From contig NZ_SAVA01000008.1 in NCBI RefSeq assembly GCF_004022465.1, positions 62,001 through 126,000 of the forward strand: a stretch of 64,000 nucleotides of DNA. Direction: 5' to 3'. This DNA is from Rhodobacter huangdaonensis. GTDB lineage: Bacteria; Pseudomonadota; Alphaproteobacteria; Rhodobacterales; Rhodobacteraceae. Made by a program: the position numbers and the translations under genes. Below the pieces are notes generated by a model that had not been told where the DNA came from, did not search any database, and was given only the letters and a program-made list of their open reading frames with translations. Positions 1 to 8,517 of the stretch are shown here, piece after piece (positions within the stretch are counted from its first letter, which is position 1; each line of letters opens with the position of its first letter).

Positions 1-259
1 GCTTGGCACCAGAGACCTCGCGCGTCGGGCGCAAGATGCGGGGCCTGATGCCGTTGGGTCAGCGGCGCCGACGGTACAGCGCGAAGGTTTTGAAAACAAG
101 GCAGAAAGGCCAGTTCATGCAGGCCTTCTCGCTGGCCGGAGACGCGGCCGCGGCCGATTCTCGGATATGGTCCGGAGCGCCTTTCCGGTTCGGATGCGCG
201 GGCCCGGGCGGCTTTGGCCGGGCGCGGCCACTCGACGAAAGGTTGTGTGTCGCGGCGGT

Positions 260-448
260 GGCCGCGCGCGGGTGCGCCGCGGCGAGCCGCTGCCGGGACT
301 GCAGGACGTCGGCGGGCTGGCCTTCGACAAGACCGGCCCCCTGACCGAGGGGCGGCCGCAGCGCACCGCTCTGGTGTCGGCCCCCGGCTTCGGGCGGGTG
401 CCGGTTCTGGCACCGATTGCGGCGACGCTGCGCCCTCTCGCCGAGGCC
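260..448 (+). pseudogene. Decayed fragment of a P-type (heavy-metal) ATPase
   Basis: In one frame this stretch reads like the core of a P1B-type ATPase around the phosphorylation site: RRGEPLPGLQDV, then LAFDKTGPLTEGRP, then APGF...VLAPIAATLRPLAEA. The phosphorylated Asp is encoded at 326-328. The invariant DKTGT is DKTGP here, and no membrane segments, TGES motif or ATP-binding domain can be read around it. The family is normally more than 600 residues, so this is a remnant and not a gene. The rest of 1-725 shows no convincing reading frame. What is seen is the motif; loss of the remainder by decay or recombination is inferred. Confidence 0.5.
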
Positions 449-725
449 TGCTGCGGCGACGACCGGCCCGATTGCCCGATCCCCGAGGGTCCCGGCCGCT
501 CGGCGGGACGGCAGGGCGCGAAAGCTGCCGGCCCGATCTGGCGCGCAGGGCGGGCTCTTCGCAGGACGGGGCAGGGTGATGCAGCCGCGCCGCAGTGCCT
601 GGAAATCGCTTTCCCTAACGGCAATCTCTCGCCAGGGGCGGCTTTCGGGGATAAGCTTCACGCAGTTTTGTGAGCAGGGCGCGCGTTTTGTGCCGGACGG
701 ATTGTCTTTGCGAACAGGAGCCCGC

Positions 726-1259
726 ATGAAATCCCTTGAACGAACGATTCCCCGCTTGGCCGCCCTTGCCGGGGCCCTCCCGATGGCGGCGGTCGTTGCG
801 GCTGGTTTGCTGGCCACGGCGACCGGCGCGTCAGCGACGACCGTGACCGACACCTTCGGCGTCACCATCACCATTGAGAGTGACTGCCAGATCACCGCGA
901 CCAATACCCTCGATTTCGGCACCACGGGCGTGCTGACGGCGGCGGTCGACACCACCAGCACGCTTGATGTCGTCTGCACGCCGAGCACCGCCTACGACAT
1001 CGGTCTGAACGCGGGCGGTGGCAGCGGGGCGACGACGGCAACGCGCAAGATGACCGGCGGCGCCGCGACCATTGACTATCAGATGTTCTCGGACGCGGCG
1101 CGGGCCACGAACTGGGGCGACACCGTGGCCACCGATACGGTGAGCAGCACCGGCACCGGATCGACGCAGAGCTTCACCATCTATGGCCGGGTTCCGGCGC
1201 AGACCACGCCCGCCACGGGGACCTATACGGACACCGTGACGGTTACGGTAACCTTCTGA
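726..1259 (+). CDS. SCPU-domain pilus subunit (Csu-type major pilin-like)
   Basis: A 177-residue secreted protein with an N-terminal signal peptide (hydrophobic stretch about residues 12-36, ending near ASA) and one spore-coat-U (SCPU) domain. Visible hallmarks are the early Cys-containing strand (SDCQIT), the LDFGTTGVL strand, a second Cys in DVVCTPS, IYGRVPAQ, and a C-terminal TYTDTVTVTVTF donor-like strand. In archaic chaperone-usher systems such subunits polymerise into thin pili used for surface attachment. The ATG at 726 has AGGAG at 716-720. It is the first gene of a four-gene operon, 20 bp before the chaperone. It closely resembles the second half of the last gene of this operon. Confidence 0.85.
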   Translation: MKSLERTIPRLAALAGALPMAAVVAAGLLATATGASATTVTDTFGVTITIESDCQITATNTLDFGTTGVLTAAVDTTSTLDVVCTPSTAYDIGLNAGGGSGATTATRKMTGGAATIDYQMFSDAARATNWGDTVATDTVSSTGTGSTQSFTIYGRVPAQTTPATGTYTDTVTVTVTF

Positions 1260-1279
1260 GACAACGGCCCGGAGGAGAC

Positions 1280-1987
1280 ATGGGGGGGCTGTCGTTTCTG
1301 TGCCGCGTGGTCTGCGCGGCCGTTTTTGCATCGCTGCTGCCGCTTGCCGCGGCGGCGGAGGGATTGCGGGTGGCGCCCGTGCTGCTCGAGGTGGTGGCCC
1401 CTGCGGCGGCGGGCAAGCTGATGCTGCGCAACGAGGCGCGTGCGGTGATGACCGTTCAGGCCCGCGTCTATCGCTGGGTGCAGCGCAACGGCACCGAGAG
1501 TCTCGAGCCGACGCGCGATGTGGTGGTCAGCCCGCCGATGACCCGCATCGCCCCGGGCGCGAGCCAGACGCTGCGGGTGGTGCGCACGGCGAAGGGACGC
1601 ATTCGCGGCGAGGAGGCCTATCGCGTCATCGTCGACGAGGTGCCGGACCGGCGCATGACGCGCAGCGGGCGGGTGAATTTCGCCACCGAGCTGCGGCTGC
1701 CGGTGTTCTTCGTCGGCGCCGGTGCGACGGCGCCACAGCTGCGCTGGTCGATCCGCGGCAGCGGTGCGGGCGCCGTTCTGGTCGCGCGCAACACGGGCGA
1801 TCTGCATCTGCGCATCGCCGATGTGACGCTTGGCGGTGCGGTGCGGCGGCCGGGGTTGCTCGGCTACGTGCTGGGCGGTTCGGTGATGCAATGGCCGATC
1901 GGCTCGGGCCGGCTGGGCAGCGGCGCGATGCGGCTCAGGGCGCAGACCAACTTCGGAACGCTCGATGTGCCGCTCGGGCGGGAGTGA
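1280..1987 (+). CDS. Periplasmic pilus-assembly chaperone (CsuC/PapD-like)
   Basis: A 235-residue protein with a signal peptide (about 1-27) followed by a two-domain PapD-like immunoglobulin fold. The N-terminal domain shows RVAPVLLEVVAP, the basic strand LMLRNEARAVMTVQARVYRW, and the PPMTRIAPGASQTLRVVR segment that carries the G1 donor strand. EEAYRVIVDEVP is the typical end of domain 1. In this family the chaperone completes the fold of subunits in the periplasm and delivers them to the usher. It lies between the subunit and usher genes, and the annotated usher frame begins inside its last 23 bp, which suggests coupled translation. Confidence 0.88.
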   Translation: MGGLSFLCRVVCAAVFASLLPLAAAAEGLRVAPVLLEVVAPAAAGKLMLRNEARAVMTVQARVYRWVQRNGTESLEPTRDVVVSPPMTRIAPGASQTLRVVRTAKGRIRGEEAYRVIVDEVPDRRMTRSGRVNFATELRLPVFFVGAGATAPQLRWSIRGSGAGAVLVARNTGDLHLRIADVTLGGAVRRPGLLGYVLGGSVMQWPIGSGRLGSGAMRLRAQTNFGTLDVPLGRE

Positions 1988-4376
1988 GCGGCAGCGCCCT
2001 CGGGTGTTGCCCGTGCATCTGCTCCTGTCCCTGGCTGCCCTGACCCTTGCTGCCCCGGCGCGCGCCGAGGAGGCGGCCTGCGCCGATGCCTCCGCCCGCG
2101 CGCTGTTTCTCGAGGTTTTCGTCAACGGCGCGCCGATGAACCTGATCTCGGAGTTCCGCGAGGGCGCCGACGGCACGCTGTGCGCCGAGGCCGGAGAGCT
2201 GCGTGACAGCGGCATCCTGCCCGATCCGGTGGCGCGCAGCGGCCTCGTGCCGCTCGATGCGCTGCCCGGGCTCGACTGGACGCTCGACGAGGCGGCGCAG
2301 ACGATCCGTTTCGAGGCCGCGCCCGCCGCGCGCGCCGCACGCGCCCTCAGCGCCCGCGCGCCCGACCCGCTGGCTGCGGAGGAAGGGCCGGCCCCGGTCG
2401 ATACCGGCACCGGGCTCGTGCTGAACTACCTGCTCGACGTCGAGACCTATGGCGGGGGCGGAGGCCGCGACAGCAGTCAGTCCGGCACCTTCGATGCCCG
2501 CCTCTTCTCGCCCTTCGGGGCGATCAGCCACGGTTTCGTGCTGACCGGCGACGCCGGCGCGGGAACCGCCTATCGCCGGCTCGAGACCTTCTGGCGCTCG
2601 GCCTTTCCGGGCTGCGCCGCGCAGCTGCAATTCGGGGATGTCACCAGCCGCGGCCCGGGCTGGTCGCGCCCGGTGCGCCTTGGCGGGGTGATGATCGAGC
2701 GCAATTTCGCGCTGCGCCCCGACCTCGTGACGCTGCCCTTGCCCTCCTATTCCGGCAGCGCCGAGGTGCCCTCGACGGTCGAGGTCTATTCCGGCTCGAT
2801 CCGCACCTATGCCGCCGACGTGCCGGCGGGGCCGTTCTCGATTTCCGATCTGCCGCTGCCGACGGGCTCGGGGCTCGCGACCGTGGTGCTGCGCGACGTC
2901 ACCGGCCACGAGGTGCAGGTGGCGCTGCCCTTCCTCGTCTCGGATGAGCTGCTGCGCCGCGGCACGCTCGATTACGCGCTGGCGCTCGGCCGGCCGCGGC
3001 TCGGGCTTGGCACCGGCGAGGACCGCTATGGCGCGGGGCAATATGGCGTCGCCTCGCTGCGCTACGGGCTGAGCGATGCGGTCACGCTGCAGTTTCACGG
3101 CGAGGCGGGCGAGGGGCTGCAGCTTGCGGGGCTCGGCGCCACCTTCCGCATCGGCACGCGCGGCACCGCGGGGCTGACCTTCGCCGACAGCCGCACCGCC
3201 ACCGATCACGGCCGCCTTGCCGAGGTTTCGGGGCGGTTCCAGCTTGGCCGGGTGCAGCTTTCGGGCCGGTTCCAGCGCAGCTGGGGGCAGTTCGACGACA
3301 TTGCCTCGGTCAGTGCCGAAACCGAGGCCGAAACGGTGGCCGGGAGCGTCAGCTCGGCGCCGCTGCGCCAGCTGGGACAGGTTGCGCTCTCGGTGCCGCT
3401 CACCATCGCCGGCGGGGCGAGCATGAGCCTTTTCGCCGCCGATCTCGGCCGCACCGACGGCAGCGCCGAGCGCAGCTTCGGGCTCAGCTACAGCCGGCCG
3501 ATCCTTGCCGAGGGTTCGCTGAACCTTTCGGCCTATTCGGTGCAGGGCGGCGGCGCCGACACCGTGGTCGGGCTTGGCCTGTCGCTGCCCTTCGGGCGGC
3601 GCGGCAGCGCCGGGGCGAATACCGAAAGCCGCGGCGGCGCGCAGCGCAGCACCCTTTATGCCTCGGGCCGCAGCGGCGTGCGCGAAGAGGGCTGGGACTG
3701 GCGCGGACAGCTTGGTCACAGCGATGGCGGCGCGCTCGCCGATGCGCGGCTGGCGCGCACCGGCCGGCTCGGCCGCGCCGAGGTGGCGCTGCGTCGCTAT
3801 GGCGAAAGCTCGGGCGCCGGGCTGCGGCTCGAGGGGGCGCTGGTCGTGGCGGGGGGCGGGCTGTTCCTGTCGCGCCGGATCGACGATGCCTTCGCCGTGG
3901 TCGATGCCGGCGCGCCGGGCGTCGCGGTCGAGGCGGAGAACCGCGCCGTCGGCCGCACCGGGCCGGGCGGGCGTCTGCTGGTGCCGGACCTGCGTTCCTA
4001 CGAGAGCAACAGCCTTGCCATCGACACTGCGAGCCTGCCGCTCGACGCGGTGACAGGCGAGACCCGGCGCTCGGTCCGCCCGGCCTATCGCAACGGCGTC
4101 ACCGTCGATTTCGGCGTCGAGACCGAGGCGCATGGGGCGCTTGTCGGTCTCGTCGATGGCACCGGCGCGGCGCTGCCGGTGGGAGGGGCGGCACAGGTCA
4201 ATGGCCGTGGCGAGCCGATCCTCGTGGGCTATGACGGGCTCGTCTATGCGCTTGGCCTTGGCGCCGAGAACGAGATCGCGGTGAGCTATCCCGACGGGCA
4301 GAGCTGCCGCGCACAGTTCCCCTATGCCGATGCGCCCGGCACGATCCCCGAGATCCGCGGGGTGCTGTGCCAATGA
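1965..4376 (+). CDS. Outer-membrane fimbrial usher (CsuD-like)
   Basis: About 790-803 residues, the size of archaic ushers. After a signal peptide (LLLSLAALTLAAPARA) comes an N-terminal domain (ALFLEVFVNGAPMNLISEF), then a long beta-barrel region rich in alternating Gly/aromatic strands. The plug-like part contains VEVYSGS and GPFSISDLPLPTGSG, and C-terminal domains end in CRAQFPYADAPGTIPEIRGVLC. Ushers form the outer-membrane pore that accepts chaperone-subunit complexes and polymerises the pilus. The ATG at 1965 overlaps the chaperone gene by 23 bp. A GTG at 2004, just before the signal peptide, is an equally good start. The stop overlaps the next ATG (ATGA at 4373). Confidence 0.88.
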   Translation: MCRSGGSERQRPRVLPVHLLLSLAALTLAAPARAEEAACADASARALFLEVFVNGAPMNLISEFREGADGTLCAEAGELRDSGILPDPVARSGLVPLDALPGLDWTLDEAAQTIRFEAAPAARAARALSARAPDPLAAEEGPAPVDTGTGLVLNYLLDVETYGGGGGRDSSQSGTFDARLFSPFGAISHGFVLTGDAGAGTAYRRLETFWRSAFPGCAAQLQFGDVTSRGPGWSRPVRLGGVMIERNFALRPDLVTLPLPSYSGSAEVPSTVEVYSGSIRTYAADVPAGPFSISDLPLPTGSGLATVVLRDVTGHEVQVALPFLVSDELLRRGTLDYALALGRPRLGLGTGEDRYGAGQYGVASLRYGLSDAVTLQFHGEAGEGLQLAGLGATFRIGTRGTAGLTFADSRTATDHGRLAEVSGRFQLGRVQLSGRFQRSWGQFDDIASVSAETEAETVAGSVSSAPLRQLGQVALSVPLTIAGGASMSLFAADLGRTDGSAERSFGLSYSRPILAEGSLNLSAYSVQGGGADTVVGLGLSLPFGRRGSAGANTESRGGAQRSTLYASGRSGVREEGWDWRGQLGHSDGGALADARLARTGRLGRAEVALRRYGESSGAGLRLEGALVVAGGGLFLSRRIDDAFAVVDAGAPGVAVEAENRAVGRTGPGGRLLVPDLRSYESNSLAIDTASLPLDAVTGETRRSVRPAYRNGVTVDFGVETEAHGALVGLVDGTGAALPVGGAAQVNGRGEPILVGYDGLVYALGLGAENEIAVSYPDGQSCRAQFPYADAPGTIPEIRGVLCQ

Positions 4377-5344
4377 GACGCGCGATCGCTGCGCTGCTGA
4401 GTGCCCTGCTGCTGTGGCTTGGCGCCACCGCCGCCGCACCGGCGCAGAGCTGCAGCTTTTCGGCGACCGATGTGGTGCTCGGCGCGGTCGACGTGCTCGG
4501 CGGTGGCGCCACCGACAGCAGCGGCATCATCCATGCCGATTGCTCCACCTTCCTCGGGCTGCTGTCCTCGATCACCCTCACGATCAGCGTTGGCGAGGGG
4601 CTGGGCGGCGCCAGCTCCGGTGCGCGGCAGATGGTCAGCGGCACCACCGCGACGGCGCTGAACTATCAGCTCTATCGCGACGCGGCGCGCAGCCAGGTGC
4701 TCGGCTCGAACTACTGGAGTTACGGCGGTGCGCCGATCACCCTCAGCGGCGCCTCGCTGCTCAGTCTGCTGACCTCGACCGGCCTCGACATCCCGATTTA
4801 CGGCCGGGTGCCGGGCGGTCAGGCCGGGGTGGTGCCCGGCAGCTATGCCTCGGTCTTCAGTCGCGATCCGACCGATGTGCGGGTCGACTATCGCACCTGC
4901 AACCTGCTGCTTCTGTGTGTGAACCGCAGCGCGAGCTTCAGCTTCACCGTCTCGGCCACAGTGCCGCCCGACTGTCTGGTCACTGCAGGCGATCTCGACT
5001 TCGGCACGACCGGGGTGCTGAGTGCCGCGCGCGATGCGACAAGTGCGATCAGCGTCACCTGCACGCTCGGCTCGGCCTTCGATGTCGGGCTGAACTACGG
5101 CTTTTACGGCAGCGGCCCGGGCGACCGGCAGATGCGCAGCACCGCGGGCGATGCGGTGGGCTATCGCCTTTACCGGGATGCCGCGCGCAGCCTCGACTGG
5201 GGCACGCTTGCCGACGGGCTGGCGCAGGCCGGTGCGGGGCAGGGCACGGCACAGGCCTTCACCGTCTACGGCCGGGTTCCGGCGCAGGCGACACCGCCGC
5301 CTGGCACCTATTCCGACACGGTGGTGGTGACCGTGACTTACTGA
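4373..5344 (+). CDS. Two-domain SCPU protein, probable pilus tip adhesin (CsuE-like)
   Basis: A 323-residue secreted protein starting at the ATG that overlaps the usher stop (ATGA). A signal peptide covers residues 1 to about 25 (ending APAQS). Two SCPU domains follow: residues about 27-175, and about 180-323. The second is clearly a relative of the major subunit of the same operon (DFGTTGVLSAA, VTCTLGSAFDVGLN, VYGRVPAQATPPPGTYSDTVVVTV). In Csu-type pili the two-domain subunit sits at the tip and mediates hydrophobic surface contact. The tip role is inferred from gene order and domain count. The 3' end overlaps the convergent EamA gene by 7 bp. Confidence 0.8.
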   Translation: MRRAIAALLSALLLWLGATAAAPAQSCSFSATDVVLGAVDVLGGGATDSSGIIHADCSTFLGLLSSITLTISVGEGLGGASSGARQMVSGTTATALNYQLYRDAARSQVLGSNYWSYGGAPITLSGASLLSLLTSTGLDIPIYGRVPGGQAGVVPGSYASVFSRDPTDVRVDYRTCNLLLLCVNRSASFSFTVSATVPPDCLVTAGDLDFGTTGVLSAARDATSAISVTCTLGSAFDVGLNYGFYGSGPGDRQMRSTAGDAVGYRLYRDAARSLDWGTLADGLAQAGAGQGTAQAFTVYGRVPAQATPPPGTYSDTVVVTVTY

Positions 5345-6270
5345 GCGCGCGGGCGCAGGCTCAGCCGCCCGCTTGCCAGCAGCACGCCGAAGATCGCTAC
5401 CGCGACGCCCGCGACCTGTGTCAGATGCGGCATCCGGCCGAAGGCCGCGGCGATCAGCAGCGCCGAGACCGGCACCAGGTTGAACAGTACCGAGGTCGCC
5501 GCCGGCCCGCGCACTGCGATCCCGACCTGCCAGAACAGATAGGCCAGCACCGAGCCGATCAGGGCCATCCACAGCGTCGCCCCCCAGGCGGTGGCCGAGG
5601 CGGTCGCGGCGATCGCCAGCGGGTCTTCCAGCGTGAAGGCGGCGATCAGCAGCGCCGCGGCCCCGGCAAGCATCGTCCAGGCCGAGGTCTCGAGCGGGCT
5701 TGCCGCGCGCACCCAGCGGCGGCAGCCGATGGTGTAAAACGCCCAGGCAAGGCTGCCGGCGAAGATCAGCAGATCCCCGGACGCGAACCGCGCGCCGCTG
5801 AAGGCGCCCACGGTCAGCGCCACGCCGACGAGGCTGATTGCCATGCCGAAGAGCGCGCGCCGGCTCGGCCAGCGGCCGCCGATCAGCGCCTCGAGCAGGT
5901 TCGTGGTCAGCGGGCTTGTCCCCATGATCAGCGCCGCGGTGACCGGGCTCGAGCTTTGCATGCCAAGGAAAAGCGCGGCGTTGAAGCCCGCGACCCCGAC
6001 CACGCCCAGCACGAGGAAGGCCAGCGCATTGCGCCGCAACGCCTGCAGCCCGGGCCCTTCGGCGAGGCGCAGCCACAGCAGGATGCCGAGCGCGGCAAAG
6101 ACGAAGCGCCCGGCGGCGGCGGTCCAGGGCGGCAGCTCGTGCAGCACGATCCGCGTCGCTTCGAAATTCGAGCCCCAGAACACGGCGGCCAGCGCGCTCA
6201 GCGCGAAGGCGGAGCCCTCGGCGCGGCGGATCTCGGGGGGAGGGCTCTCGGCCAGGTCGGTGACGGACAT
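5338..6270 (-). CDS. EamA/DMT-family inner-membrane transporter
   Basis: A 310-residue protein with about ten hydrophobic segments arranged as two EamA repeats. FALSALAAVFWGSNFEATRIVL is the usual first helix, and the second half opens near SGDLLIFAGSLAWAFYTIG. The family exports amino acids and small metabolites across the inner membrane; the substrate cannot be read from sequence. The start is the ATG at 6270, preceded by a short cytoplasmic stretch. It is transcribed divergently from a LysR regulator 99 bp away, the usual layout when such a regulator controls an exporter. Confidence 0.82.
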   Translation of the reverse strand: MSVTDLAESPPPEIRRAEGSAFALSALAAVFWGSNFEATRIVLHELPPWTAAAGRFVFAALGILLWLRLAEGPGLQALRRNALAFLVLGVVGVAGFNAALFLGMQSSSPVTAALIMGTSPLTTNLLEALIGGRWPSRRALFGMAISLVGVALTVGAFSGARFASGDLLIFAGSLAWAFYTIGCRRWVRAASPLETSAWTMLAGAAALLIAAFTLEDPLAIAATASATAWGATLWMALIGSVLAYLFWQVGIAVRGPAATSVLFNLVPVSALLIAAAFGRMPHLTQVAGVAVAIFGVLLASGRLSLRPRAQ

Positions 6271-6369
6271 CTCGGATCTCCTTCGGATGGGAATGCCCCT
6301 GTCTGCCATTCCGTTCTGAAACTGGATATGGCAGGATTTCCAAATCTGTTTTTCAAATTCGGAAAGATC

Positions 6370-7236
6370 ATGGACCGGCTGAACTGGGACGACATCCGGA
6401 TTTTCCTTGCGCTGGCGCGGGAGGGCACGCTGTCCGGCGCGGCGCGGCAGCTTGGCATCGGGGTGGCGACGATCTCGCGCCGGGTCGAGCGGATCGAGCA
6501 GGCCGTGGGCCTGCCGCTGTTCCTGCGCCACCAGCAGGGCTATGACCTGACCGATCAGGGCGCGGCGCTGCTGCCCAGGGCCGAAGCGGTAGAGCTTGCC
6601 GCCCAGCAGATGCGGCGCGAGGCCGAGGCGCAGGTCGCGATCCGCGGCCTTGTGCGGCTGGCCAGCATCGAGAGCCTGATCTCGCCCTTCGTGGTGCCGG
6701 CACTCGCCCCGCTGCTCGCCGCCAACCCGGGGCTCGATGTCGAGATCAGCTTCTCGCCGATGACGGTGAACCTGCACCGCCACGACGCCGACCTTGCGCT
6801 GCGCATGGTCGAGCCGGAGAGCGGCAATCTGACGGTGCGGCGCCTTGCGGTGATGGGCTTCGGGCTTTACGGCCCGGCGAACGGGGCGCGGCCCGTGCGG
6901 CAGGTGAGCTGGCCCGATCTTGCCAGTCTTGGCACGCCGCTTTCCTGGTCGCGCGCCTTCGGGGCGGGGGAGGGCGGCCGTTTTGCCGTCAACACGCTCG
7001 AGGCGCAGGTGACGGCGGTGGCGGCGGGGCTCGGGGTCGGCGTGCTGCCGCATTTCCTCGCCCGCCGCGCCGGGCTCAGGCTGCTTGCCGAGACGCTGCC
7101 ACAGGGCGGACGGATGGAGCGTCCGGTGCTGCTTGCGATTCACGCCGATCTCGCTGCCTCGCGCCGGGTGCGGGCGGTGGCCGATGCGATCGCTGCCGCG
7201 ATCACCGCGCAGCGGCGCATGTTGGAGCAGGCCTGA
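6370..7236 (+). CDS. LysR-family transcriptional regulator
   Basis: A 288-residue LTTR. The N-terminal winged helix-turn-helix is residues 1-60 (WDDIRIFLALAREGTLSGAARQLG, then VATISRRVERIEQAVGLPLF), and a periplasmic-binding-protein-like effector domain follows. An upstream in-frame ATG at 6328 would add 14 residues, but the alignment to the family favours 6370 (MDRLNWDDIRIF). It diverges from the EamA transporter. The 99-bp intergenic region is AT-richer than its surroundings and likely holds both promoters, so local control of the exporter is inferred. Confidence 0.85.
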   Translation: MDRLNWDDIRIFLALAREGTLSGAARQLGIGVATISRRVERIEQAVGLPLFLRHQQGYDLTDQGAALLPRAEAVELAAQQMRREAEAQVAIRGLVRLASIESLISPFVVPALAPLLAANPGLDVEISFSPMTVNLHRHDADLALRMVEPESGNLTVRRLAVMGFGLYGPANGARPVRQVSWPDLASLGTPLSWSRAFGAGEGGRFAVNTLEAQVTAVAAGLGVGVLPHFLARRAGLRLLAETLPQGGRMERPVLLAIHADLAASRRVRAVADAIAAAITAQRRMLEQA

Positions 7237-7296
7237 CGGGGGCGACAACTCGGCAAGACGGCCCTATGCTGGGCCGCCGGCCAGACGGAGAGCCCG

Positions 7297-7926
7297 ATGT
7301 ACGTTCCCCCGCAGTTTCAGGAGCTTGACCCCGAGCGCATCCGCGCCATGATCGAGGCGGCGCCGCTTGCCTGTATCGTGGCGCAGACCGAGGACGGGCT
7401 GATCGCGAACCACATCCCCGTGCTGATGGCGCCCGACGGCGCGCTGATCGGCCATGTCGCCGCTGCGAACGAGATGCACCGGCTGATCCCCGACGGCGGC
7501 GATGTCCTGGCGACCTTTCGCGGCGTGGACGCCTATGTCTCGCCCGGCTTCTACCCCTCGAAGCCCGAGCATCACCGGCATGTGCCGACCTGGAACTACG
7601 AGGTGGTCCATGTCCACGGCACGATCCGCTTCCAGCGCGACGAGCACGCCAAGCGTGCCGCGGTCGCGCTGCTGACGCGCCACCACGAGCGGCGCCTGAA
7701 CGGCGCGGAGGCCTGGCGCATGGCCGATGCCCCGGCCGATTACATGGCGCAGATGCTGGCGGGCATCATCGCCTTCCGCATCGCGGTGACGCGGACGGTG
7801 GCAAAGGCGAAGCTGAGCCAGAACCGCGCGGCGCGCGATTACCTCGGCACGATCGACGGCCTGCGCCGCAGCGGCCACGCCGCCATGGCCGATGCGATGG
7901 CGGCCCGCCTGCCCCCGGGCGCGTGA
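7297..7926 (+). CDS. PaiB-family FMN-binding protein
   Basis: A 209-residue protein starting MYVPPQF, the standard PaiB opening. It is an FMN-binding split-barrel with the signatures GLIANHIPVLM, HVAAANEMHRL and YVSPGFYPSKPEHHRHVPTWNYEVVHVHG. Bacillus PaiB acts with PaiA as a negative regulator of sporulation and protease genes. In proteobacteria the family is common but its role is not settled, so 'transcriptional regulator' should be read as a family name. It stands alone on the plus strand 60 bp after the LysR gene; no PaiA-like acetyltransferase is adjacent. Confidence 0.85.
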   Translation: MYVPPQFQELDPERIRAMIEAAPLACIVAQTEDGLIANHIPVLMAPDGALIGHVAAANEMHRLIPDGGDVLATFRGVDAYVSPGFYPSKPEHHRHVPTWNYEVVHVHGTIRFQRDEHAKRAAVALLTRHHERRLNGAEAWRMADAPADYMAQMLAGIIAFRIAVTRTVAKAKLSQNRAARDYLGTIDGLRRSGHAAMADAMAARLPPGA

Positions 7927-8042
7927 GCCGGCAGGCTTTGGCGCGCGCCTGCGCCGGGGCGGCCGCTTTCGGGCTTGCGGGGGGCGCAGGGAAGGGCCGG
8001 CCCGCGTTGCAACGCCACACTTCGGCCGCGCACGATTTCGAC

Positions 8043-8070
8043 TTGCCGACGGTGCGGTGTGCCGCTAAAC
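8043..8070 (+). promoter_or_regulatory. Putative sigma-70 promoter of tRNA-Ser
   Basis: TTGCCG (8043-8048), 16 bp spacer, then CTAAAC (8065-8070). The -10 element ends 8 bp before the mature tRNA 5' end, which fits a short leader. Assigned by eye only. Confidence 0.35.
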
Positions 8071-8078
8071 GGGTCGGC

Positions 8079-8168
8079 GGAGACGTGGCCGAGTGGTCGA
8101 AGGCACACCCCTGCTAAGGGTGCAGGCCCGGAAGGGTCTCGAGGGTTCGAATCCCTTCGTCTCCGCCA
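8079..8168 (+). tRNA. tRNA-Ser(GCT)
   Basis: A 90-nt class II tRNA. The acceptor stem GGAGACG (8079-8085) pairs with CGTCTCC (8158-8164), followed by discriminator G and an encoded CCA (8166-8168). The anticodon stem CACCC/GGGTG encloses the loop CTGCTAA (8111-8117), giving anticodon GCT (8113-8115), which reads AGC/AGU serine codons. A long variable arm (about 8123-8142) is typical of serine tRNAs. The T-loop TTCGAAT is present at 8146-8152. Confidence 0.96.
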
Positions 8169-8517
8169 CTTACCCTGAAATCATTGAGCGATCTTAGCTT
8201 TTCGCGATCCGGCGGCTGTCGCGTTCCCTGTCCTGGAGCGGTCTGGGCCGGGTTGATGTGCAGCCGCAAAGCACCGCAAGAGATCATGGACGCGAGGCGG
8301 TAACGCGCCGCCGCACGAATACGAGGGCGGCGCGGCTTCGTGGATGTGCCCCGCTCCGACAGCATCGGTATGCCGCGCCGGCAGGCAGTTCACGTCCGCG
8401 CGCGCGCCGGCCGCCAGTCCGGCGGCGCCTCGAAAGGGGGCGGCCCGCTCAGGCCCTCTTCTCGGGCGGCAAACGGGCGGGGCGCGGTGTCCGCTCCCCG
8501 CGATCTTTGGGCCCGGT
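8169..8517. other. Gene-poor stretch downstream of tRNA-Ser
   Basis: About 350 bp without a supportable gene. The open frames here are high-GC noise or antisense to the tRNA. No integrase remnant and no second copy of the tRNA 3' end is visible in the window. Confidence 0.5.

Noticed and set aside
167..673. 168-codon frame with an ATPase-like motif as an intact gene
   Set aside because: Only the phosphorylation-site region is recognisable and DKTGT is changed to DKTGP. Listed as a remnant instead.
1935..4439. 834-codon minus-strand frame opposite the usher
   Set aside because: Shadow of the usher gene; low complexity and no domain.
4324..7236. 970-codon plus-strand frame running into the LysR gene
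   Set aside because: It crosses the tip-protein gene and the EamA gene out of frame. Only the part from 6370 has family similarity.
8114..8365. Minus-strand frame ending GDEGIRTLETLPGLHP
   Set aside because: A translation of the complement of tRNA-Ser, a known false annotation type.
8079..8517. tRNA-Ser as an active integration site with an island behind it
   Set aside because: No integrase and no repeated tRNA 3' end in the window; the following genes have normal composition.
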